Assembly: GCA_964036045.1 (NCBI GenBank)
Contig: OZ038382.1
Span: 88,273,795 to 88,337,794, forward strand
DNA: 64,000 nucleotides
Reading direction: 5' to 3'
Source of the DNA: Eutreptiella sp. 'Long Island Sound 2002'
Taxonomy: Eukaryota; Euglenozoa; Euglenophyceae; Eutreptiales; Eutreptiaceae
The notes under the pieces were generated by a model. The model was not told where the DNA came from and searched no databases. It saw only the letters and a list, made by a program, of their open reading frames with translations. Position numbers and translations under genes: made by a program. This document shows positions 55,736 to 64,000 of the stretch, piece by piece (positions within the stretch are counted from its first letter, which is position 1; each line of letters opens with the position of its first letter).

Positions 55736-57362
55736 AGGTGTGTTTCCCCTGCGTCAGCGCATGGTCCGTCTGCGCCCGCTGCGCGACCTCGCCGAGCGCC
55801 CGCATCGTGGGGGGCCGTAGATTGAGGTGGCCGTTACGGCCGGCGACAATGAGTTGGGCGTGGCCAGGGTCCGGGGGCGTGTTCTGCAGGACGGTGTCCT
55901 GGGACGCCGCCCAGTCCGCCTTGTGCAGTAGGGTGTCACTGTGGTGCGAGGTGGCTCGGACGTACCAGAACGGGTGCCCGGCATGTTGCCCTCGCACGCA
56001 CAGGCCGTCCTGGAGCCACCGCAGGGGCATCTGGTTAACCACCTTCGCTGCGCCCGCGTGGACCCCCGTGGTCCGCTCGCGATCTGCGTGCCGCAGGAGG
56101 TGGAGGATGACTTCGGCGTCCACCATGTGGAACCATGGTCGGTGGGCACCGTATTGTAGGGGGAGGGAGGTGGCCACCCCCGCTCTGTCGGGCACCGTGC
56201 CGAAGATGGCCCCCGCGCACGTGCGGGTGAGGTCGGCGGCGAGAGCGACGCTGGTGGCGTGTTTGCATGGTCCCGTTCCGGACGCGTCGGAAGAGGTGTG
56301 GCCCCAGGCCTCCGGGATCCAGTAGTACCCAGTGGGGCTGAGCCACCCCGCGTTGAGGTCGGCGGAGTGCCACCAGACGTCGGGGTGGCTGGGGGTCAGT
56401 TGGTCCACGCTCAGCGCCCTGTTGTCGCCGGGGCTGATCGCCGGGTGGTCGTGCAGCCGGATCTCCGCTCCAGCGATCGTCCTTGCCCAGGACCGAAGTG
56501 CCGTCACATGTTCCTTGAGCCACGTCGGGCCTCCGTGCTGGTGCACCACCAGGTGTCCCGTGTTCTCCGGCTGGTCCTCCAGCGCGTGCACTGCCATGTG
56601 TGGGTCGTGCGGCACCCCCGTAGCTACCAGCAGGGCGGTGCCACGGGGGAGTCCAGGGGGTTTGGGCTGGCCTGCCCCCACCTGCACTATTACCCACTCG
56701 GCCCGGAGCTGCGCTTGCCCCGCCGCTTGGGTGCATTGGTCGTCCGTGGTCACCAACCACAACAGCGTCGGCGCATGGGGCCGGGGGCGCAGGGGCTCGG
56801 GCCATGCCACATCGGCGTTAGGCTCTTGGTGCTCGCTTTCCGCGAGTACGTGGTGGAGGATGTACATGAGGGCTGCCGCCGGGTGGTACGCCACCCCCCG
56901 CGTGTGGCGGGATAGGCCGCCCCGGCGGCGGTAGCCCCCGACGTGGAGGTGCAGGCCGTCCAGGGTCACCCGTGGGCCGGTGTGGACGTCCTGCTTAGCC
57001 CTCGTGGGGTGGATGAGCCTCAGGAGGGGGTCCCGCGTGCCGGTGGTGTGGACGAGGTGGACCAAGGCGTTGCGCCACCTGGGGTTGTTGGTGGGCTCCT
57101 GCTCGCGGGGGCAATAGTGGAGGTGTTCATCGGCGCATTGGTTGAGGCATTCCCGCACCGCCGTCGGCCGCGGGTCGTCGTTGTTGGGGAAGGGGTGGCG
57201 TGGCCCGTGGTGCCCATGCCACGGCGTTGTGTGCGGCACCGTCAGGCGGCACGTGTCGCGGTGTCGCAGCCTGGTGGTGCGCAGCGTAACGATGTTGCCC
57301 GGCGGTGACTGTAGTTGGACATGGGCCGCCCTGGGGCACGCGATGGGGTTGTACAGCCCCAC
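55736..57362 (-). pseudogene. LINE-A1 RT connection and RNase H-like region
   Basis: A 583-codon frame continuing the element protein after RT. RNase H-like pattern: TSSDASGTGPCKHATSVALA (first Asp), FHMVDAEVILHLLRHA, and SDTLLHKADWAASQD (last Asp). The mid Glu is not evident, so activity is doubtful. The upstream half (TDDQCTQAAGQAQLRAEWVI; GPTWLKEHVTALRSWARTIA) is unassigned. A stop near 57,390 separates it from the RT frame. Confidence 0.6.
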
Positions 57363-58088
57363 CCCCAGGGCGGCCGGGGCCCGGGGTATGCGGTGGAACT
57401 ATTCACCCCCCGCTAGAGTTGCGAACTCCGGGACGGGGTAGTGCACCTCGGGACATATTTCGTGTGCGCCGGCTATTTCCCAGAACATCTTGGTGACCTC
57501 GGCGCGCACGGAGGTTGAGCGGTGGTGGACGAGTGTACCTACGAGGGCCACTGCTGCCTGTTGGCACCGCGTTGGCACCCGTGTGAGCCCCAGGGTCCGG
57601 TCATCCTGCAGGCTGTCCCGCGAGGCGTCGAAGGCGTACCGCCCCTGTCCTTCGCGACCTGGACCGTGATGTTCTCCAGGTGGCGTGCAGTGTCGGAGTC
57701 GTCAGCAATGACAGGGGTGACGTACTGCGTCGCCCCCCCGAGGATCGCCAGGATGACGTCCTGCACCACTTTCGGTGGCGCGAGGGTGTTGAAGCACCAG
57801 TGGTGCGTCGCCGCCAGGCGTAGCCGGTGCTTGCGCTGCAGGGAGAACTCCCCGTCCGGCTGCAGCTGGAGTCTCAGGTAGGGGACGGAGTCCGCCGCTG
57901 GTACCCAGTGCCACGGGTTTTCCACATGGGGACAGAGGCGCAGCTGCAGGCCCGGGACCCCCTCCGTGGTGGCCATGGCGCGGTTGCGGAGGTTGAGCTC
58001 CATGCCCATCATCCCCAGGTACGCGACCACCGCCTCCACGCCCTCGACGAAGTGCTGCAGCGTGTGGGCCACCACCAGCAGGTCGTCG
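57363..58088 (-). pseudogene. LINE-A1 reverse transcriptase, truncated at active site
   Basis: The element begins at the catalytic box: IDDLLVVAHTLQHFVEGVEA (the residues before IDD come from the host LTR). Palm and thumb follow: YLGMMGMELNLRNRAMATTE, VPYLRLQLQPDGEFSLQRKH, VQDVILAILGGATQYVTPVI. A frameshift near 57,650 leads to RVPTRCQQAAVALVGTLVHH and SVRAEVTKMFWEIAGAHEIC. RT fingers and the first Asp motif are absent because of 5' truncation. Confidence 0.78.
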
Positions 58089-58091
58089 ATG

Positions 58092-58106
58092 CAGCAACAC
58101 ATCAGG
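58092..58106. repeat. Target-site duplication of LINE-A1 (right copy)
   Basis: CAGCAACACATCAGG, identical to 48,775-48,789. Confidence 0.95.
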
Positions 58107-60929
58107 ATATGTACACATGGGGTTGAGACTGGACTAGAATAAGTGCATCACAGGACAATAGACACTCAGTCCCATCTCATATCCCAATCCCAGGTCCGTC
58201 TCTCTCAGTGGCTGGCAGGGGCGGGGGCTCAAACACAACCCATGCCCTACTCAGTCCGGACCCTGAAACCCTGCGGATAGGGAAGGGTGTACCGCCCAGC
58301 CACAGGCAAGTTCCTGGGAACCAAGGTACTCCAAGGCTGTCCAACAGTAGCTCCCCATGCTCCATTGACAGCACGTCCTAACTCCTGTCTGTGCTGGAGA
58401 TAGGACCCCGCCATTATCCCCTAGGAGTTGGTAGCTGAAAATGGGCTGTTTCAGCCCAAACGGATATTAGCTCCGAAAGCTCCAAACGTGACCCCTCAAC
58501 CTGACCTGCCAGAGGTAGGGAGGAGACAACTGACCCTGTGCCCCTGGACTACCAACTCCCTCAAGCCCTCACCCAAACTGGTTCCCTCTGAGGTCCCAGC
58601 ATCGGGGCACCACGGGTTGGTCAAGTGGGGTCATGATGCCAAAGTCACCAAAATTGGCGTCATTCCCACGCGTGACCTGCCCGGCCAGGGCAAGGCCAAT
58701 GGCTCACAGGATAGGAGGCAGGACCTAGGACCTATTTCTGAGTGCACAAGTTTGAAATTCAGTCCGGGTTCCTTGTGGGCATAGAGATATGAGGCCGCCA
58801 ATAGACCACACGGGGGGGTGAAATTGGGGTCCCAAAAGGGGTTCATTTTGCCTGCTCAAAATGAGCCAAAATCGGGGGTATCCCCAACGGCATATCTCCA
58901 CGCCGGCTTGGGGATCGGATCGGCCATTCCATATGCAATTCATTGGGAGTCCAACGGCGACCTACACGTACCTGGCCCTCAGGGATCTCCTTGGGCATGG
59001 GCCTGGTGAGGATCCAAACTGGGTCCACAAATGCCAAAGTGGCAAAATTGTCCACACTCACTTTGGGCTAGCACCTTGACGAAGGTTGCTCCGCTTCGCC
59101 CACGTGGTGTGCGAACCATGGTGACCAATATCCATAACACCCATGTCATATATGGTCCATTGGTCCATGCGTCCAGCGTGCACGAGGGGGCTGAACATGG
59201 TGCACAGAGGGCAGAAAATGTGGGAAATTGCTCAAAATGGCCCGAATTGCGCAGACTCATGGGTGGGGCAAATGAGGCACATGCCCGACTTGGACCGGAG
59301 TGTGCCATAGGATTGGTATCAAGTCATATGCGTCCAACATATCTTTTGGGCGTCGCCCAAACCCCTCTGGTTTTGGGAATGGCAGGGTCGCCAAGTGAGG
59401 CCATGATTTGGGATCGCCCCAAATAGCCAACATGGCGGCCACGGTATGCCAAGCCCAAGAGGAGTTGTTCGCTGGGTTCAAGATATGTTGGGCACCGAAG
59501 TGTGTACCCCCAAGACATACTTGGGTCATGATGTCAATTGAGCGCAACGTTGAGATACAGGGTCGCCACTTGACATCATGACGGGCAAAAAAACGCAAAA
59601 TTGGCGAAAGAACACGCAAAAGTGCCCTGAAAACTGCACAAATATATTACAATATCTTCGGCTTGGATTGAGTAATCGACCAATCCTTCTAAACACAATG
59701 ACTCGACACCAATGACCTCCGATTCCACATATGTGCTCCACTTGGGGCGCTCTGGAAGGCCGCAACCGCTGCCTCCCAAGTGGGCACATGCAAACATCAA
59801 ATATTGCAAAAGACACACCTTGCTCGCAACGCATCGCTTCGGGAGCGCTCCACAAGCGTCCCTTCACAAAGGTTAGGCTTGCGAGTTTTGGTTGGGAGTA
59901 CAATCAAGGGCTTCGTGCGATATGGGGTCCATTGGCAGGTCAGTCTTGGAATGGTGCACCCGCCAAATGGGCACGTGATATGACACCAAATGTGGCATAC
60001 AACCCTACCCTCGCCTTCTACACCCAACCTAGTGGCCTGGAATCGAAGTGTGCCTATATTCTAGAGTAACTTCGGTCCCTTAACACGCATGCAAGTGCTT
60101 TGGTCGAAAATCGACCTCCCTTCGGAAAGCGGAATTTTAGCATGCACGCAAAATATATTGCCAATATATATACGGAGATCATATATGTACTATCTGGGGA
60201 AGACAAGTGATATGCTCCGGATGTAGAGGCAAGCAAAGAGGAAGAAAACGCCAACTCAACATACTTCTACACGTACTTGGAGGCCAAGTACGTGAGATTG
60301 CCCATTTCTTGGAAAACACTCAAAAAAAATAACCCTTTGGGCCTATGGAGTTTGGATCTTTTGGCCTCATCCTATGACTATGGGGGGCAAAACCTCATAC
60401 ACAGTGCCTATGAGGCACGTTAATTCGTCCTTGGGCGCTTGAACGCTCGTAACCCTTGTTATTTCACTTGGGGGTTCAAAGCGCCTTCGGCCACCCAGAT
60501 TTTCTGGGAAAATTCTGGGACGCGATGCGTTTTATCAAGGAAAAAAATGCGGATCACTCGAAGAGTGTTTCAGTCTTAACTTCATAAAAGATCGTTTTAT
60601 AGAATCATCTATTGCAGTGCACGGATCGGGCGACGTCAGGTGGCGATTTCACGACAATTAGAAATCGCGGTAGAAATCGAGTATTTCACCGATTTCTAAC
60701 CGCAAATCGACCTGGACAGTAAAATTATGGTTATTCCACATCGATTTAATGGTTAGAAATCGGATTCCAGACTTCACGGGTTAGAGAACAGGGATATCCC
60801 GCTGACAGCCGGTGTCAACGGCTTCTGCACAGGTGTGACGGCTCACAGGCCTCCAGGCCAGGGGCCATAACGGGTGTGACGGCTCACAGGCCTCCGGACC
60901 ATGGTCCATAGGTTCTGGGTACCGCTTCA
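58107..60929 (-). repeat. gypsy-2 5' LTR, right fragment
   Basis: 2,823 bp matching 12,625-15,438 end to end. It ends TTCA, followed by GAAC (60,930-60,933) and LINE-C endonuclease coding. It contains the same duplicated U3 motif (about 60,832-60,912). Confidence 0.92.
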
Positions 60930-61510
60930 GAACCGGCATCCATATCCACCTCGTCCACCACCTCAGCATCCGAGGGAGGCTAGGCGTCTAAGAGGTCGTC
61001 AGGGACGGATGGCACCTCAACGTCATCAGCGCTGCTGTCCCTGTTGGCGACGCCACAGAACCCTTCCTCCAAGCCCTGGCCGAGGCATACCGCCAGATGG
61101 CCATGCTCGCCCCCACAACCATCATCGGCAACATGAACGACGCCCCCACCCCGGCAGACCGAGGGGGACAGGCCACGCCCCAGGAGCATGCAGTCCGTGA
61201 CACCATCGAAATGCGGGGGCTCGTCGACCTGACGGCCAACCTCGAAGGGCAACCATCCCACTTCCACCACCAAACAGATACCGCCCCCTCCCGCATCGAC
61301 GTATGCTACGGCGACCCCACCACCATCATCTGGGCGGAGGCCCGATATGGACCCCTCCCGCTGGGGCCCACAGGCCATAGCCCCCTGCACATTTGCCTCA
61401 CCATCCAAAACCTTCTCCCAGGCCCCCCAAGAGGATGCGGACCACGGCCTACCACCCCCCCTGAGAATGCCCCCACTGCACGACAAACAGGCCTGGTACC
61501 ACAATCATAG
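60930..61510 (+). pseudogene. LINE-C, part 2: AP-endonuclease C-terminal half
   Basis: The plus-strand frame resumes after gypsy-2: GIHIHLVHHLSIRGRLGV, a stop near 60,990, then WHLNVISAAVPVGDATEPFL, TTIIGNMNDAPTP (the GDFN-like box with Asp changed to Met), SRIDVCYGDPT (the S-ID motif) and GHSPLHICLTI (the terminal His motif, usual SDH). Motif order is that of LINE endonucleases. Degenerate and inactive. Confidence 0.78.
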
Positions 61511-62600
61511 GGCCATAGGCCGCCCCCGGCGCATCCAACCGGACCCCACAGACCTAGTCACAGCCATGTGCAGGGGCTGCCGTAGCCTGCGGCTTCCAGC
61601 AACACCCCCACACTGACGACGACCGACCACCCACGGCCCTAGGGGACATGCTCCATGACCTCCACACCGACACTCCCCAAACCAACCGCCAGATACACCA
61701 CTGCAGGGCGCAAATAGCGCACACCAGGGCAGACCTGCAGCGGTGGCACATCCACAGGCAACAGCGCATCGCCCAAGAACACGAGCTGTATGCGCAACAT
61801 GAACTCCCCCACAAGGCCATCCGCCGACTCAACGACGCAATGACCGACACCAGCCACCACACCATCACCAGGGTCAGACAGGAGGACGGCTCTCTCACCA
61901 GCTACCCAGCCACAGTGCTCCAAGCCACCCAAGACAGCTTCCTCCGACAACACACGCCCACCCAAGACACAGTGGACACGGAAACCCAGGCCAAAATCGA
62001 CCGCCTCCCTCAGGTCTCCAACGACGCCCAGAGGAGGAAACCAGAAAAGCGCCCCTTCACCATCCACAAAGTCCGGAAGGCCATCCACAGTCTCCGGCAA
62101 CACAAAAACCCCAGGCTACGACGGCCTCCCTGCGGAGGCATACTACCACATCCCCGCCCACCTCCTCCGCATCCTCGCCCACCGCCTCTGGGACATCGTC
62201 ACGGGGCAAGCCCCCCTGCCACCAGACTGGGCAAACGTTGTCCGCCCCCTCTACAAAAAAGGAGACTGGGCCAACCCGGACAACTGGCGCCCCATAGTCT
62301 GTGCAGTCACGGAGGTTAAGATTGTCTGGACCATCCTCCTACGCCACATCCGCCCCCACCTGGACCCCCACATACCCGCCAGCCTCTTGGGGGCCATCCC
62401 AGGCCGGTCCCCACACGAGGCCATCTTCCTCCAGGACACTATCGCCGACATGGACCCCATAGACCTCACCATCGCCTCCCTCGACGTCAAAAGAGCCCTC
62501 CCGAACACCCCCTGGCTCCTTCTGGAGGCAGTGTGGAAACGCCTGGGACTCCCCTTCTACAACTTCGCCCCCGGCTACATCCGCACCCGCGAATAAACGG
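61511..62600 (+). pseudogene. LINE-C, part 3: RT N-terminal half
   Basis: The frame from 61,648 gives a helical linker (THTRADLQRWHIHRQQRIAQ) and FTIHKVRKAIHSLRQHKNP. After a frameshift near 62,105 come YDGLPAEAYYHIPAHLLRIL, VVRPLYKKGDWANPDNWRPI, LLGAIPGRSPHEAIFLQDTI and the first palm Asp in IASLDVKRALPNTPWLLLEA. A stop lies at about 62,594. These are RT fingers and palm of a LINE. 61,511-61,647 shows only a broken frame. Confidence 0.8.
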
Positions 62601-63175
62601 TCCGCACAGGAGCAGGCCTCACCCCCTTCCTGGAGCCAGGCAGCGGGGTCCCCAAAAGAGGAGCAGAAGGTCCCTTCCTGTACCTCCTCGTGACGCTCCC
62701 CCTGGCCCTCACAATCGAGCAGGATTACCGCAATTACCCCCCTCCTCTTCCCCCTGGTAGGCTCCGCTGACAACACCAACCTCACGGTCGCACACACCCC
62801 AAACGAGCCTCACACCTCAGACCCCGGGCCAACGGTCACCCAACAGGCCAACGACTTACTGGACGTGACCATCTCCTACGTCTCCCGCAACAACCTCATC
62901 GTCCACCCCTCAACGTCAGTGGCCATGATCAAGGGGTCTGCCACACCCCCCACCCTAGGGCGACAAGGGCCCCCCATGCAAGTCGTGACAACCACAACCC
63001 ACCTGGGGGTAATCCAAGCCGCCAACCCTGAGGACACCACCCTCCCTCCCAAGTTGCAGTCACACCTCGCCCATCTCCCCAGATATGCGTCCCCAATCGC
63101 CAAGGCCCTCTCCCTGTCCCACAGGAGCCTGGCGTACTACCTCACCGGGGTCTTGAACGCCTCCATAGGCTTCTA
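62597..63175 (+). pseudogene. LINE-C, part 4: RT catalytic and thumb region
   Basis: Reads GAGLTPFLEPGSGVPKRGAE (motif with the Q-G-xP-x-S-P box degraded to SGVPKRG), then in another frame VGSADNTNLTVAHT at about 62,755-62,795, where the xxDD box has become ADNT. Thumb follows: ISYVSRNNLIVHPSTSVAMI, TTTTHLGVIQAANPEDTTLP, ALSLSHRSLAYYLTGVLNAS. The catalytic Asp loss plus frameshifts mark a dead copy. Confidence 0.78.
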
Positions 63176-64000
63176 AGCACTCCACCTGACACACCCGGCC
63201 CCCGCCCTCCAACCGGCCACACGCGCCGTGACCAAGGCAAGGGCAGCACACGGTGGCTGGCCCACCTCCATACCCAGGCGCGCCATCCGAGTGGCATGGC
63301 CCCACTATGGGGACGCCATAGGGGACGAGGTGAAAGCGGCCTACACCAGACACACCGCCCTCCTCGTTCACCGCATGACCCACAACCACTCACCGGAGGT
63401 CCGCGAGGTCGCCACCATCCGCCTCCAAGGCACATAACGGGCCCGCAACACATGCCCACGCTGGATACTCCACCAGACGGGCATACCCACCAACATGAAT
63501 ATGCGCCTGTTGCACCACCTGCAGCTTCTCCTCCCATCCTCACACCACGCCATACTCAGCTACCACACGTGCCCGGAGGAAGGGCCTCTAGCGGTCCTCT
63601 GCGGGGACCTCCACCATCACCCCAAGGGCACCATCCACACCATAGACCTTGTCGGGGCCTCCATCACCGTAGTATACGTCACCCTCTCACAAATGCGGGT
63701 CCTTCACCACAGCGGAGCACACCGGACCGCCTTCCTACAACTTCCCGGATGGCTGAAATACCGCCTCTTCCGCCAGTACCTCACGCAGACGGCACGAGCA
63801 GCGGGCCACACTCTGCCAGGAAGCACAGACATAGGAGCGGCCTACCAAGATTTCAAAAAGCAACACCCCCGACCCATCCCAGCGACACCGCCCCACGCAT
63901 CCACCGGCTCGAAACACGAACCCGTCCCCCCGGTGACGGGCCCGGTCCCACCACCAACCCTACTACTAGCCCCGAATGAAGCCAAAGCCACGCAGACCAC
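63176..64000 (+). pseudogene. LINE-C, part 5: post-RT region, runs off window
   Basis: Plus-strand coding after a stop near 63,173: ATRAVTKARAAHGGWPTSIP to EVREVATIRLQGT (stop near 63,435). Then another open frame runs with LLHHLQLLLPSSHHAILSYH, GTIHTIDLVGASITVVYVTL and LPGWLKYRLFRQYLTQTARA to the window end. The position matches the connection region after RT; no RNase H motif is visible before the sequence ends. Confidence 0.55.

Larger units (their letters stand above)
48790..58091 (-). mobile_element. LINE-A1: 5'-truncated LINE with long downstream coding
   Basis: 9,302 bp on the minus strand. The 3' tail at the left is TTTGAGG repeats (plus strand); the 5' truncation at 58,091 falls at the RT active site (IDDLLVVA). 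It lies inside the gypsy-2 5' LTR between perfect 15-bp duplications, with the empty site preserved in the sister LTR. Order: RT remainder, RNase H-like region, zinc knuckle, further coding blocks, 1.9-kb GC-rich 3' region. Several frameshifts. LINE-A2 shares its 3' end. Confidence 0.9.
12445..60929 (-). mobile_element. gypsy-2: Ty3/gypsy chromovirus expanded by three LINE insertions
   Basis: Coding strand is minus. In coding order: 5' LTR (60,929-48,610, split by LINE-A1), leader, gag (48,372-44,065), LINE-B inserted, gag tail (35,308-35,153), protease, RNase H, integrase (to 32,970), LINE-A2 inserted, integrase tail and chromodomain (17,382-16,927), 3' untranslated region, polypurine tract, 3' LTR (15,438-12,445). 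Subtracting the three insertions and one copy of each duplication leaves 14,807 bp. The integrase reading frame is continuous across the LINE-A2 site (IRPRPMG joins THRTKTWF), and gag across the LINE-B site, which independently supports the reconstruction. RT is deleted and the protease Asp is lost, so it was already non-autonomous or has decayed since insertion. Confidence 0.88.

Noticed and set aside
1-64000. tRNA, rRNA or host protein genes
   Set aside because: I looked on both strands and found no tRNA-like cloverleaf sequence, rRNA segment or non-transposon gene that I could support.

Overview
This window holds no recognisable host gene. It is a GC-rich eukaryotic nuclear repeat region built almost entirely from transposable elements inserted into one another. 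The coding remains are Ty3/gypsy retrotransposons with chromodomain integrases (chromoviruses) and large non-LTR retrotransposons (LINEs) with AP-endonuclease, reverse transcriptase, RNase H and zinc-knuckle regions. This combination, the probable introns and the absence of operons exclude a prokaryote and fit a plant, alga or other protist. I cannot name the species.

Layout. (1) 1-11,692: gypsy-1, minus strand, cut by the window start. Its 3' LTR ends at 1,179, pol and gag run leftward from about 9,358, and its 5' LTR ends at 11,692. (2) 11,693-12,444: the front of an old plus-strand LINE (LINE-C). (3) 12,445-60,929: gypsy-2, minus strand. Its two ~3.0-kb LTRs start TGAC and end (C/T)CA, and the element is flanked by GAAC on both sides (12,441-12,444 and 60,930-60,933). 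(4) 60,930-64,000: the rest of LINE-C, whose endonuclease coding resumes after gypsy-2.

Inside gypsy-2 are three LINE insertions, each bracketed by a target-site duplication. LINE-A2 (17,383-32,961, plus strand) splits the integrase C-terminus and has an 8-bp duplication. LINE-B (35,309-44,064, minus strand, poly-A tail) splits the end of gag and has an 18-bp duplication. LINE-A1 (48,790-58,091, minus strand) splits the 5' LTR and has a 15-bp duplication. Removing them leaves a gypsy-2 of about 14.8 kb whose LTRs are 2,994 and 3,003 bp.

LINE-A2 is mostly a GC-rich tandem array of ~200-bp units derived from the LINE-A 3' region. That array has itself received a 1.5-kb segment carrying a 65-bp minisatellite (17,771-19,280). 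It has also received an 8.05-kb element with CACCTAGGATTTT terminal inverted repeats (20,101-28,146). The latter encodes unrecognised, decayed, divergent genes between two subterminal arrays of ~185-bp period, and it is the best candidate here for an undescribed mobile element.

The insertion order read from the nesting is: LINE-C; then gypsy-1 and gypsy-2; then LINE-A1, LINE-A2 and LINE-B; then the minisatellite segment and the inverted-repeat element. Nearly all coding regions carry frameshifts, stops, deletions or lost catalytic residues, so nothing here looks autonomous today.
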